A stretch of 64,000 nt of DNA, from IMG/VR virus record IMGVR_UViG_3300005366_000001, positions 1-64,000 of that record; one strand, 5' to 3'. The first letter of the stretch is position 1, and each line of letters begins with the position of its first letter. A program made the translations under genes and the position numbers. The notes beneath the pieces are model-generated. The model was not told where the DNA came from. It searched no databases and worked only from the letters and a program-made list of their open reading frames with translations. Below, piece by piece: positions 25,215-33,801 of the stretch. The DNA comes from a virus.

Positions 25215-25397
25215 ATGGCGCTGACTGTTGAAGACGAGAAGGCGGTTGCGTATCGGCGCCAATGCGAGCGACGACGGGAGTTTCAAGAACTACTCGCTCA
25301 AAAACTCAAAGGCGATGATTACGCGCGCCGCCAACTCTGCTTGAAAACAAAGCCAGCTATGAAGGGACCAAAGGGGGATACAAGTCATGACGACTAA
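25215..25397 (+). CDS. small basic helical protein
   Basis: This 60-residue protein starts at ATG 25215 one base after the previous stop. It is an Arg/Lys/Glu-rich helix (AYRRQCERRREFQELLAQ) with a basic tail. No family is recognised. It overlaps the next gene. Confidence 0.5.
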   Translation: MALTVEDEKAVAYRRQCERRREFQELLAQKLKGDDYARRQLCLKTKPAMKGPKGDTSHDD

Positions 25398-25575
25398 GAA
25401 GGCGGATGATAATCTCGGGGCTGCCGAGGTTCAAAAGAAAGTAGACAAGGAAGTAGATCAGGGCTTCAGTGGGGAGGTTCCAGATGAAACCGCGAATGAA
25501 AACTACACCGTGGGCGGCGTAATCAAGGGCAAGCCAACTCCCGAAACATCAGCACCAGAAAAGACAAAGAAGTAA
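25387..25575 (+). CDS. small charged protein
   Basis: This 62-residue protein is hydrophilic and probably disordered apart from a YTVGGVIKGKP strand. It overlaps the previous gene by 11 nt. Such proteins occur at the capsid-connector junction of siphophages; the role is unknown. Confidence 0.5.
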   Translation: MTTKKADDNLGAAEVQKKVDKEVDQGFSGEVPDETANENYTVGGVIKGKPTPETSAPEKTKK

Positions 25576-25576
25576 A

Positions 25577-25900
25577 ATGGCTCTTTCAGCGGCACAGATC
25601 GAATCCGTGAGGGAAATGGTAGGGGATAAAACGTTCGCTACCATTGAATCCCTCTGTGCGGAAATGAATGCCGCTCAGGAATCGGCAATGTCTGATGACG
25701 TTGATGAATGGGATCGGATCAAAAATAAGCACGTGCGGCTTTCGGGGGGTCATGATGGCATTGATGTTGACAACGAGCGTAGCCGCTCAGCGTTGAAGCG
25801 CCGCGCAAGACTCAGGCTTAATTTGCCCGTTACTAGTAGTTCGGGCGGCATCTTTCAAATACCCGTGGGTACGGTTATGGGTAATGCGTGTGATTGGTAG
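25577..25900 (+). CDS. head-tail connector (adaptor) candidate
   Basis: This 107-residue protein is helical, with LSAAQIESVREMVGDKTFAT and a C-terminal beta hairpin. It occupies the gene position of adaptor proteins (gp15/gp6-like) that bind the portal after packaging. The assignment rests mainly on order. Confidence 0.5.
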   Translation: MALSAAQIESVREMVGDKTFATIESLCAEMNAAQESAMSDDVDEWDRIKNKHVRLSGGHDGIDVDNERSRSALKRRARLRLNLPVTSSSGGIFQIPVGTVMGNACDW

Positions 25901-25903
25901 TCA

Positions 25904-26302
25904 ATGGGACTTGACCTTGCAGATGTTATTGACGATGTACGCTTGGAATTGGATCAGGTTGGTCCCGATATCTTTACAGATCTTTGCAATTTGATTATCC
26001 CCGGCGCAACGGTTCCTGATGGCTTTGGAGGCGAGACGCAATCAACGCCTGTGGTGCACTCGAACATCCCTTGCAAGGTAGAAGTGCTGAACAGATCAGA
26101 TGTCCCAATCGGAGGAGCGCAGATAACCACTCAGGGACATAAGTTAACGATGGGGGCAAACGCGGTCACAAAACAGATCAAGCAGCATTATCAAATTGTT
26201 GTGTTGGCCCATCACAATCAAGCTGAGCAGACTTTTGAGAACCCGATAACGCTGATGGGTTCGTTTGATATGTTCATGAAGGTCGCTGCGACAAAGATAT
26301 GA
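25904..26302 (+). CDS. head closure protein candidate
   Basis: This 132-residue protein contains a beta-barrel-like stretch (IPCKVEVLNRSDVPIGGAQI, QHYQIVVLAHHNQAEQTFEN) as in head-completion (stopper) proteins. It sits between the adaptor candidate and the gp10-like gene, the usual place. It overlaps the next start. Confidence 0.6.
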   Translation: MGLDLADVIDDVRLELDQVGPDIFTDLCNLIIPGATVPDGFGGETQSTPVVHSNIPCKVEVLNRSDVPIGGAQITTQGHKLTMGANAVTKQIKQHYQIVVLAHHNQAEQTFENPITLMGSFDMFMKVAATKI

Positions 26303-26634
26303 GCGTCGTAATCAAAAAGACTGGCTTCAATCTGTCGGCCCTATCGTTGCGAACGCGAACTAACATCGCGAATGTGCTGAATGAGGGAGCGAGCTCTTGC
26401 GTATCGCTGGCCCAACAACTTGCCCCGGTTGACACTGGATTCATGCGAGACAATGTTAAGCAGACAGAGGAGGCAACGCCCGATCACTTGAAAGTCACGA
26501 TGGAATCACGGGCTGATTACTCTGCGTTCGTAGAATTCGGCACTGTTTCACAAGATCCGCAGCCCTTCATGACTCCAGCTTTTGAATCGGCACGGAGACA
26601 AGTCAATAACGGTTTATTGAGGGTGTTGAAATAA
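26299..26634 (+). CDS. HK97 gp10-like neck/tail completion protein
   Basis: This 111-residue protein has the HK97-gp10 signature: LAPVDTGFMRDNVKQTEE, RADYSAFVEFGT, QPFMTPAFESAR. It acts in joining head and tail. Overlaps of 4 and 1 nt with its neighbours show tight translational coupling. Confidence 0.8.
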   Translation: MSVVIKKTGFNLSALSLRTRTNIANVLNEGASSCVSLAQQLAPVDTGFMRDNVKQTEEATPDHLKVTMESRADYSAFVEFGTVSQDPQPFMTPAFESARRQVNNGLLRVLK

Positions 26635-26903
26635 TGGCTAACAAGTATGCGAGCGACGAAGAATGGCTGACTGAGGAGGAGATAGCACGTGTACGTGGGC
26701 GTGTGGTGCCATACTTTCCTGACGCGACTATAGATCGTGATGGAACGTTTACTGAGCACGTCATCACTATTGCCGAAATGCTAGATCGTCTTAATGCGCC
26801 CCTGTTGCCGCTTGATGAAACCGCACGGTATGACGAACTCAAAGCGCATTGGGACGCCGGGAACGGCACAGCAAAAGGCTTCCGTTGTGAGATAGTAAAA
26901 TGA
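26634..26903 (+). CDS. small acidic protein
   Basis: This 89-residue protein is acidic and helical, ending GFRCEIVK. The same ending (GFRCEIAK) and much of its DNA recur at the end of the 27113 gene. It lies between neck genes; no family is recognised. Confidence 0.55.
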   Translation: MANKYASDEEWLTEEEIARVRGRVVPYFPDATIDRDGTFTEHVITIAEMLDRLNAPLLPLDETARYDELKAHWDAGNGTAKGFRCEIVK

Positions 26904-26915
26904 AACGGTATTGAG

Positions 26916-27116
26916 ATGAAAGCGAGTGAGTGGCGCGAATTGATTATCTCGGCTGTTCAGCAGTCCGTCGCTGGGGATGATAGTACGCTCCAGTTGTTAT
27001 CAGAGGCGCTTGAGGAAACGGACACTGCCAAGCAGGAGTTGCGCTCGCGTGGTTACGGCGTGACCGGACAATCTTTACTTGCGACTGTTCAAATGATCGA
27101 AGCGAGGACAGCATGA
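26916..27116 (+). CDS. small helical protein
   Basis: This 66-residue amphipathic helical protein is acidic in the middle. It overlaps the next ATG by 4 nt. No motif is recognised. Confidence 0.5.
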   Translation: MKASEWRELIISAVQQSVAGDDSTLQLLSEALEETDTAKQELRSRGYGVTGQSLLATVQMIEARTA

Positions 27117-27229
27117 AGTGGAAGATCGTATACATCGAACTAACAGCGAACGATTTAGAACACCTAGAAGCTTTCTGGCTTGGCGGCTTCAGCAATGCCA
27201 TCGGCTTTCGCTGCGAGATAGCAAAATGA
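27113..27229 (+). CDS. 38-residue protein sharing the 26634 C-terminus
   Basis: A short frame starting inside the previous stop (ATGA), ending AIGFRCEIAK. The last 25-30 nt resemble the end of the 26634 gene, pointing to a local duplication. It may be a truncated copy. Confidence 0.4.
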   Translation: MKWKIVYIELTANDLEHLEAFWLGGFSNAIGFRCEIAK

Positions 27230-27230
27230 A

Positions 27231-27674
27231 ATGGGCGATATTTCAGAGATCCAGCAAGCAAAGAAGTGGATCTACGATTCACTCCACGCTGACACATACA
27301 TTGCAAGCCAAGTCGGCACTCGCATCAAAGACAGCTACGTTTCTGAGCCTCCTGCTGATCGGGTTTATCCTTACATTGTTTATAACTTCATGGGCGGGCT
27401 TGATGTTGATGCGCTTGGCACTAGCCGCCTTCTCTCCCGACCTCTCTTCCAAGTCCGCGTTGTGTGCGAAGGACGACCAGACGACGCTATCAGAAAGATC
27501 GATAAACGGATTGACGAAGTTTTGCAGCACGCGGTCTACCAACTCTCGGGTGATTGGTACTTTAGCGCACGGCGTGAGCAGCCAATTGATCGGCCCGAGT
27601 TCGATGCGTCTACAGGAAAACATTACGCCAACATCGGAGGCTTGTATCGTCTTTATATCGGGAGAACAGTATGA
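27231..27674 (+). CDS. tail terminator/completion protein (DUF3168-like)
   Basis: This 147-residue protein shows KKWIYDSLHADTYIASQVG, RVYPYIVYNFMGGLDVD and LFQVRVVCEGRPDDAIRKI. The mixed fold with DRVYPYIVY and F.VRVVCEG motifs is typical of tail-completion proteins that cap the tail tube at the neck. The gene position agrees. Confidence 0.65.
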   Translation: MGDISEIQQAKKWIYDSLHADTYIASQVGTRIKDSYVSEPPADRVYPYIVYNFMGGLDVDALGTSRLLSRPLFQVRVVCEGRPDDAIRKIDKRIDEVLQHAVYQLSGDWYFSARREQPIDRPEFDASTGKHYANIGGLYRLYIGRTV

Positions 27675-27871
27675 GAATTGAGAACTGCACTTTCAGAGTG
27701 AACAAACATTCATCGGCAACGGAAGTCTTTATCACGAGCAAGACAGGAGTCAACACCGTTCTGTATTTACCACCTGATGCGGAAGTTGATCCGACAAAAC
27801 CACTAGAGTTTATTCCCGCGCCTCCTCCACCTACTGAGGAAGCAAAGAAGACTGAGACACCGAGCAAGTAG
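27671..27871 (+). CDS. small protein with Pro-rich tail
   Basis: This 66-residue protein overlaps the previous stop. Beta-rich N-terminal residues are followed by FIPAPPPPTEEAKKTE, a disordered tail. It lies immediately upstream of the major tail protein; the role is unknown. Confidence 0.5.
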   Translation: MRIENCTFRVNKHSSATEVFITSKTGVNTVLYLPPDAEVDPTKPLEFIPAPPPPTEEAKKTETPSK

Positions 27872-27890
27872 CTCGCAGGAGGGCTAGGTT

Positions 27891-28865
27891 ATGGGCCGTG
27901 GAACCGTTAATAGGCAAGTCCAGGTTGGCGTAGAAACGACGCCGGGAACTGCCGTGGCCGCAAGTAAGGTCCTTCCGTCGATGTCGATGGTGATAACTCC
28001 TCTCACACGAACAAAGGAGATTAGAACTCAGGGATTCAAACCCGCTACAGACGTTCAGAATCTTGGCGGTCTAAGTCAAATCGCTTTGACGGGACCTCTC
28101 AACTACACAGAAATTATTTACCCGCTGAATATGATTGTTCTCGGGGTGATTACCACTCCAGCAGGGGGCACACTCTCACGCCAACATTTATTCAGCCCAA
28201 CAGCGCAGGGTACAGACACGTCAAAGACACTCACAGTACAAGAAGGTGATGCGACCGCAGCAACACAAGCAGCAGGCGTGTTTCTCGCTAACTGGGGCTT
28301 TGTGGCCGCCGATGCGGGAGTTGATATCACAGGGGAGTTACGCGGGCGTTATCCCACTGCCGTGAGTCTGACGGGTTCGCCTACGTCAGTAGCGCAATTG
28401 CCGGTTAACCCGCGAGAGATTGATATATACATCGATCCGACATTTGGTGCGCTTGGTACGACTAAAGTATCGGACGGCCTAAACGTGCAATACGGGCTTA
28501 CAGACAAGCAACGCGAAAAGTTTGTCCTCAATACGAGTTTTGCTTCGTTCAGTGAGTCGATCGAAGTTGTACCGACTCAAACCTTCTCATTCATTACTGA
28601 GCACAACGCGCAGTCGCGAGCGATATTTGCTAGCATTCCTTCAGGGTCTGTTCAGTACATGCGAATGAAAGCAACGGGACCGCTAATCGAGGGCGCAATC
28701 AACTATCTATTTCAGTTTGATGTGCCAGTTAAAATCACTGCGACAGCACAAGAAGACGCAGACGGAGTGTGGGGCTATCGATATGACTGTCTGCCGAAAT
28801 ATGACTCAGCCTTTGGTAATAAGATGTGGGAGATTAAGGTGATCAATACCATCACCGCGCTCTAA
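27891..28865 (+). CDS. major tail protein
   Basis: This 324-residue protein begins VNRQVQVGVETTPGTAVAAS, a frequent opening of siphophage tail-tube proteins. It is beta-rich throughout, with LTGPLNYTEIIYPLNMIVLG and a long C-terminal Ig-like portion. GGAGGGC precedes the ATG. It is followed by the chaperone pair and tape measure, the standard order. Confidence 0.78.
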   Translation: MGRGTVNRQVQVGVETTPGTAVAASKVLPSMSMVITPLTRTKEIRTQGFKPATDVQNLGGLSQIALTGPLNYTEIIYPLNMIVLGVITTPAGGTLSRQHLFSPTAQGTDTSKTLTVQEGDATAATQAAGVFLANWGFVAADAGVDITGELRGRYPTAVSLTGSPTSVAQLPVNPREIDIYIDPTFGALGTTKVSDGLNVQYGLTDKQREKFVLNTSFASFSESIEVVPTQTFSFITEHNAQSRAIFASIPSGSVQYMRMKATGPLIEGAINYLFQFDVPVKITATAQEDADGVWGYRYDCLPKYDSAFGNKMWEIKVINTITAL

Positions 28866-28867
28866 TT

Positions 28868-29386
28868 ATGGAACTCTCTTCGTTCAGTGAAAACATAATC
28901 AAGGTTCCCTATACACGCTCGGGCGAAACAGTCAACCTTGAGATCAATATCGACGTGTTCACGCCGGAGTTCTTTCGTCGCGTTGGTAAAAGATTCGAAG
29001 AGCGCATGAGAGGATATCAAGCAATCGATGCGCAAACAAAGGCGAAAGGGAAATCAAAGGTAAAACCGAAGGTCGATCAGTTTCAGGGCGCTAAGGACTT
29101 CTTCGAAAACGAGGCACGCGGACTGGAAATCAAACGTGAAATTCATGCTGAGCTTTTAGCGGGAGGCGTGTTGAAGGGCTGGGATCTGGTTGAGAACGGT
29201 CTGCCGATTCATCCTACTTACGATGTCTTGATAAAACTCCCGCCCTTGCTAGTTGAAGACATTTGGAACCTCTCACTGGAGAAGGCAAAGACGGTAAAAA
29301 AAAGGGTGGCAGAGGAAACAGAGGAGACCTTGGAGAACTCGCCCAGTGGTACAAGGGCACTTCACGCAGTCGGCCAGACTGGGTAG
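28868..29386 (+). CDS. tail assembly chaperone G
   Basis: This 172-residue protein is the unshifted product, just after the major tail gene. The N-terminal part is a folded alpha/beta domain (FTPEFFRRVGKRFEERM); the region near 29290 is Lys-rich because it carries the slippery A-run. It acts with the GT fusion to hold the tape measure during tail polymerisation. Confidence 0.75.
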   Translation: MELSSFSENIIKVPYTRSGETVNLEINIDVFTPEFFRRVGKRFEERMRGYQAIDAQTKAKGKSKVKPKVDQFQGAKDFFENEARGLEIKREIHAELLAGGVLKGWDLVENGLPIHPTYDVLIKLPPLLVEDIWNLSLEKAKTVKKRVAEETEETLENSPSGTRALHAVGQTG

Positions 29387-29559
29387 ATGATGAAGCCTTG
29401 TCAATAAGTTTCGGCATTCCACCGTGGGATCTGAAATACGTCGCCATTCACTATCAGGAAAGGCGGCGTGTTTATTTAATGGCCCGTTACGAGGCGCGAA
29501 TGGAACTAGCAAAGAAGCACGAATGCAGTCCTGAGAAGGTTGTATTACCGGAGTTCTGA
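28868..29559 (+). CDS. tail assembly chaperone GT (-1 frameshift product)
   Basis: A -1 shift at A29296-A29302 joins the G frame to the overlapping frame ending at 29559, giving about 230 residues. The T part reads KGGRGNRGDLGELAQWY, then WVDDEALSISFGIPPWDLKY, and stops on the ATG of the tape measure. A downstream frame with no good start of its own, tail position and slippery heptamer match lambda G/GT. Confidence 0.85.
29296..29302 (+). promoter_or_regulatory. -1 ribosomal slippery heptamer A AAA AAA
   Basis: The 0-frame codons read GTA AAA AAA AGG, with eight A at 29296-29303, a textbook X XXY YYZ site. Slipping back one base continues as AAG GGT GGC in the T frame. Confidence 0.85.
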
Positions 29560-32102
29560 TGTCGATTGAGATTGGAAGATTAACAGCAGTCTTCGATGCT
29601 GACACGCGAAAGTTAGACTCGTCGCTAAAGGCGTCAGAGGAGCGCATTAAATCCCTCCGCGCAAACATAGCATCAATCAAAACGGACGACATCGGGTTTA
29701 AGTCACAACGAATAGCTGGCCTAAAGAGCTTGCTCGACAAGGCTCTCAGCGATCATAAGGCTCTTCAGGCCGCACAGAAGGCAACGGCTCAAAGCGCCAA
29801 GGCTATGTCAAACGACATGAAGGCGGCGCTTGATGTTATCTCGCCTCGTCTCGGTAGGCTGACAGAACTAGCAGGACCACTGACGGCAGTCGCGGTAGGG
29901 CTGGCTGCCATTGCGGGGGTTGCAGTAGGTTTGTTTGAGCTCGCTAAGTCGGCCGCCAAAACAGGCGGTGATTTATTCGACCTTTCGCAAAAAACCGCTT
30001 TCACGGTTGAGACTCTCTCAGGTCTGTCGATTGTCGCAAAAACAACCGGATCGGATATCAACGGACTGTCTCCGTCTCTCGTAATCTTTCAAAAGAATAT
30101 GGAGGCGGCTAGCGACGCCACCAGCAAGCAAGGCCGATTATTCCGCAGTTTGTCAATCGACACCCACGACAACGAGAAGGCTTTAAGACAGGCATTCGCC
30201 GCATTGGGAAGGATGCGTGAGGGTTCGCAGCAAACCGCGCTTGCAATGCAGTTGTTTGGGCGGTCTGGTAAGGACGTATTAGCAATCGTCAAAGAGACGA
30301 ACGGCAACCTTGACGCAGCAATCAAACGATATGGCGACATGGGGCTGATCATCTCAACAGGGGCCGCAGCAGCCAGCGACAAGTTTAACGATCTACTAGA
30401 AGAGACAACCTTACAACTTGAAGCGGTGACGCGAAGCATTGGCATGGAACTGCTACCCGTTGTGACCGATGCGTTGCAAAGTATTTCCGCCGGCTTGCGA
30501 GCGAATAAAGACGAATGGGCCTCATGGGGAACATCTATCGCCAATGTCATGCGCGGTCTTAGTGTGGCGGTGCATAGCGAACTCGGACAAATGCTTGGTC
30601 GCATCTCAGAGTTTAGTATCAAGTGGCTATCTCTAACGGGCTTAATTGTTCAGGGTCTTGGTGCGCTTGGTGCCGGCGCTGACAAGCCCAGCGAGGATTT
30701 CTTTGGTCCGGGTGGTGCTGGACGCGGTGGAAGAAAGACCCTGCCCGGCACGCCTGAATTTAAGGCCGCTCAACGAAGATTAGGATCTGATCTTCCAAGC
30801 CTAGCAGGCGGCGGAGGCAAGAAAGGCGGAGGTGGTGGCGAAGATCCGGCAAAGACGGCACAGCGAATTGCATCGCTTCAGCTCGAAGCGGTGATTAATG
30901 GGTTAAAGGCCGAACAGGAAGCAAATAGACGTGCTCTGGATCTTCGTCGTCGTGACTTCAACGATTACGCGAATCGCTACATGGTAATTGAAAACCGTCG
31001 CCATGATGCGGTGATAGCTGGACTTGATAAGGAAAAGGGGGCCGCGGAGAAGTTAAAGAAGGGTCGCGAAGTTGCGTTACAGGAGATCGCAAACAAGCGC
31101 ACAGAAGAAAACACGACTCACGAGCAAAACCGAAACAAGGTACTGGATGAGCGTGGCAAAATTCTAGATCAGATAAATGACTTCCTCCGCGATCAGGATC
31201 GGGAAATCTCAGGGCTGACAACTTCAACCGATCAGTGGGATCAGGCATATCAACAATTAGTTGACACGCTGAAAGAAGAAGGAGTCACGCTTGAGGAGAA
31301 TACTAAAAGCCGCATTGAATCAAATATCGCGATACTCAAAGAAATCGATCTCGTAAAACAGCAAATTCGTGTACGTCAGGTATTGAAAGACTCAACTCGT
31401 GATCGCTTTGAAACCAGAGCAGGAAGAGAAAGACCGCCGTGGATTGATCTTGGTGGAGGCTCTACCGTGGGAGGTGAGCCAGCAACAACCACTAGACCAC
31501 GTATCGCGACTGCGGACGAACAAGTCATGCGTGACCAGCTAGAAAGAATCCGCGGACGAATGCGCGATCTCGGGTTTGAATTAACTGACATCTTTGCTCA
31601 AAGTGTAGGCGATGGATTCAATCGAGGAATCAAATCAGGACTCGAAAGCCTCTCGCTTGGCTTACTGCGCATAGTTGAGGATGTCTTTCTGAGACGGATG
31701 GCAAAAGGACTCGGAGATCTACTCGGTAACATCGGAACGGGAAGCGATGGGGGTGGAGGATTCTTTGGCGGACTACTGAAATCTATACTCGGTAGCGTAG
31801 CAGGAGTCCGCGGCGGCGGGTCTGCTGGCGGATTAGGAACCGGGATCGCTGGTGCTATCGGTCGTGATTCTGGTGGTCCTCTGTGGCCTAAGCAACTTTA
31901 TAAAGTTCACAAAGATGAATACATTGTGCCGACAGCTCCGGGGTTTGTGATACCAAAGGGCGGCATGGGCCAGCAAACAGTTGTTAATAAATACTACACA
32001 ATCCAATTACCGCCTGATTCGCGTGGTAGCTACAACTCGCCCCGATCCAAACGCCAACTCAGTGAGACTTTGATAGCAGCGTTAGAGGCTTCCAAAGCAT
32101 AA
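29559..32102 (+). CDS. tape measure protein
   Basis: This 847-residue protein has an N-terminal coiled coil (to about residue 90), a hydrophobic stretch (about residues 100-130: LTAVAVGLAAIAGVAVGLFE), a long helical middle part and Gly-rich C-terminal region (GGGFFGGLLKSILG). It is the longest helical protein of the tail module and directly follows GT. At about 1.5 angstrom per residue it predicts a tail near 125 nm. It also helps DNA entry. Confidence 0.9.
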   Translation: MSIEIGRLTAVFDADTRKLDSSLKASEERIKSLRANIASIKTDDIGFKSQRIAGLKSLLDKALSDHKALQAAQKATAQSAKAMSNDMKAALDVISPRLGRLTELAGPLTAVAVGLAAIAGVAVGLFELAKSAAKTGGDLFDLSQKTAFTVETLSGLSIVAKTTGSDINGLSPSLVIFQKNMEAASDATSKQGRLFRSLSIDTHDNEKALRQAFAALGRMREGSQQTALAMQLFGRSGKDVLAIVKETNGNLDAAIKRYGDMGLIISTGAAAASDKFNDLLEETTLQLEAVTRSIGMELLPVVTDALQSISAGLRANKDEWASWGTSIANVMRGLSVAVHSELGQMLGRISEFSIKWLSLTGLIVQGLGALGAGADKPSEDFFGPGGAGRGGRKTLPGTPEFKAAQRRLGSDLPSLAGGGGKKGGGGGEDPAKTAQRIASLQLEAVINGLKAEQEANRRALDLRRRDFNDYANRYMVIENRRHDAVIAGLDKEKGAAEKLKKGREVALQEIANKRTEENTTHEQNRNKVLDERGKILDQINDFLRDQDREISGLTTSTDQWDQAYQQLVDTLKEEGVTLEENTKSRIESNIAILKEIDLVKQQIRVRQVLKDSTRDRFETRAGRERPPWIDLGGGSTVGGEPATTTRPRIATADEQVMRDQLERIRGRMRDLGFELTDIFAQSVGDGFNRGIKSGLESLSLGLLRIVEDVFLRRMAKGLGDLLGNIGTGSDGGGGFFGGLLKSILGSVAGVRGGGSAGGLGTGIAGAIGRDSGGPLWPKQLYKVHKDEYIVPTAPGFVIPKGGMGQQTVVNKYYTIQLPPDSRGSYNSPRSKRQLSETLIAALEASKA

Positions 32103-32103
32103 G

Positions 32104-32829
32104 ATGGCTATACTCTTCGATGAGCTATTGTTTGATTCTTCCCTCTTGACCGAGGAGTCGGCAGTTGGTTCGCCTGAGTATGCGAACACAATGATTCGCA
32201 ACCCCGCAACAGGGGTTTATAAGACTAATGTCAATCGCTACGACTTTCAGAACGTTTGGAATATCAACACGAACCTCTTGAGTCCGGCACAGCTTGACTA
32301 CTTCATTGAGTTTTGGGCAGGGGGGTTCGGCTCAGCTTATGGGTTTCGCATCCGGATCATCACCGACTTCTATATGATCGATGAAGTGATTGGGACGGGT
32401 AATGGCTCACAGACCGTCTTCCCGATCATCCGCACTTACACGCGGCCGGGCGCAAGCCATAACTATCAGCGGAGGATCATCAAGCCAGTCGTAGTTCCCT
32501 CGCCTTTAGGTTCTAGTGTGGCTCTGTTTGAAGCGAACGGAACAACGAATCGGATTATTCCCAGCGCACTTGGGGCAGCTTTAGGTGTGCCAGCTTTCAC
32601 GGTGAAGCTCAATACGACACCAACAACCGCGTACACTATTAACAACACAACAGGCGTGATCACTATGAACTCTGCGCCGGGTGCAGGAGTGAGCGTAAAA
32701 GTCTCCTGTGAATATGACACGGCTGTGCAATTCCTGAATAACTCATATCAAATGAAGCCGGGTGTTAGTTCCGACGTAGGCGGTTTGCAGTTGTGCGAGA
32801 TACTACCCGCGACTCTTGGTATTACTTAA
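32104..32829 (+). CDS. distal tail protein (DUF2460-like)
   Basis: This 241-residue protein has the FYMIDEVIGTGNGSQTVFP-type central motif and EFWAGGFGSAYGFRIR typical of DUF2460 (TIGR02217) proteins, which form the distal ring in siphophages and gene transfer agents. With the next three genes it follows the gene order of the Rhodobacter GTA tail tip. Confidence 0.75.
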   Translation: MAILFDELLFDSSLLTEESAVGSPEYANTMIRNPATGVYKTNVNRYDFQNVWNINTNLLSPAQLDYFIEFWAGGFGSAYGFRIRIITDFYMIDEVIGTGNGSQTVFPIIRTYTRPGASHNYQRRIIKPVVVPSPLGSSVALFEANGTTNRIIPSALGAALGVPAFTVKLNTTPTTAYTINNTTGVITMNSAPGAGVSVKVSCEYDTAVQFLNNSYQMKPGVSSDVGGLQLCEILPATLGIT

Positions 32830-32836
32830 ATCCGTT

Positions 32837-33685
32837 ATGACCGTTTCAGTTTCCATGATCAGTCACCTAGCGTCCAATGTTTCGTTTATAGTTCCGATCT
32901 GGTCCATGCTTTCTGCCGATGGTACTCGCGCCTCATATTGCGCTCACACCCGAAACTTAACCTACAACTCACTCGCCTACACCGCCGCTCCCGTCGAGCC
33001 CTCCCGTTTCTCTCAAACTCTAGGACTCGACGCCAACCACGTAGAACTCTTTGGGGTATTTGATGACATCGTGACGGAAGAAAACCTACAAGGTGGGAAG
33101 TGGAAGAACGCAGAGATCGTGTTCGAGTACATTGCATACGATCCTGCAACTGGCGCAGCAAGCACAACTGTTATCGGATCAGTCGGGAAAATGAAGGGGC
33201 AAGCGGGAAAGTTTTCAATCAATAACGGATCTTTCAGGATGGAGTTTAGATCGCTGTCGGATTTGTTGAATCAAGAAATAGGAGAGCTCACGAGTCCGAT
33301 GGCGCGTAATCGGCAACTCTCGGATCTGGTTTCTGACGTTGCGCCCTACACGTTTGCCCGCACAATTACCGCGTTCACCGATCGTCGCAACTTCACAGTC
33401 AACGGCACCGCGCAAGTCAACGACTATTTCAAGTACGGCAAGGTGACTTTCACGAGCGGCGCTAACAACGGGCGCTCAATGGAAATTAAAGCCAGCGTTG
33501 GAAACGTGATCGAGTTACAGCTTCCAATGTTGGGTGTAATCGCCATCGGCAATACCGTCTCACTTGTTGCCGGGTTTGATGGTAGCAGGGAGCAAGCGAG
33601 AGACAAATTCGGCGCAATGGAAAACTTTAATGGTGAACCGGACTTGCCCGGAATTGCGCAAGCGATCCTGAAGTATCCAGAATGA
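32837..33685 (+). CDS. tail protein (DUF2163-like hub)
   Basis: This 282-residue protein is read from ATG 32837 (a TTG at 32816 overlaps the previous gene). The N-terminal SYCAHTRNLTYNSLAYTAAP and YDPATGAASTTVIGSVG motifs resemble DUF2163 (TIGR02218) tail proteins, followed by LNQEIGELTSPMARNRQL. The GTA-like hub protein is usually followed by an NlpC/P60 peptidase, as here. Confidence 0.75.
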   Translation: MTVSVSMISHLASNVSFIVPIWSMLSADGTRASYCAHTRNLTYNSLAYTAAPVEPSRFSQTLGLDANHVELFGVFDDIVTEENLQGGKWKNAEIVFEYIAYDPATGAASTTVIGSVGKMKGQAGKFSINNGSFRMEFRSLSDLLNQEIGELTSPMARNRQLSDLVSDVAPYTFARTITAFTDRRNFTVNGTAQVNDYFKYGKVTFTSGANNGRSMEIKASVGNVIELQLPMLGVIAIGNTVSLVAGFDGSREQARDKFGAMENFNGEPDLPGIAQAILKYPE

Positions 33686-33786
33686 GTGATTTTAAGCAGG
33701 AGACAGGTGATCAGCCTGTTTGTCCGCTACCGTGACGGTCTGTTGGGCGCTCCTGCTAAGTCGCCCCGCGGATTTGAACCGCAATC
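33686..33786 (-). ncRNA. antisense tRNA-like/structured RNA cassette A
   Basis: On the minus strand a TATAAT (33798-33793) is followed 7 nt later (G at 33786) by a T-arm: TGCGG, loop TTCAAAT, CCGCG (33783-33767). GGGCGAC follows (33766-33760), which can pair with AGCGCCC (33751-33745) if one A is bulged. Next come a D-like CCGT...GCGG and an arm ACAGG, loop CTGATCA, CCTGT (33719-33703). AGCAGGAG (33757-33750) pairs perfectly with CTCCTGCT (33702-33695), overlapping the first pairing in pseudoknot fashion. The order T-arm, acceptor, D-arm, anticodon-like arm is that of a permuted tRNA, but spacing is less canonical than cassette B. Confidence 0.4.
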
Positions 33787-33801
33787 AAGTTAATTATACC
33801 G

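Noticed and set aside
30089-30622. 177-codon leftward frame inside the tape measure gene
   Set aside because: Antisense shadow without a ribosome site or recognisable sequence.
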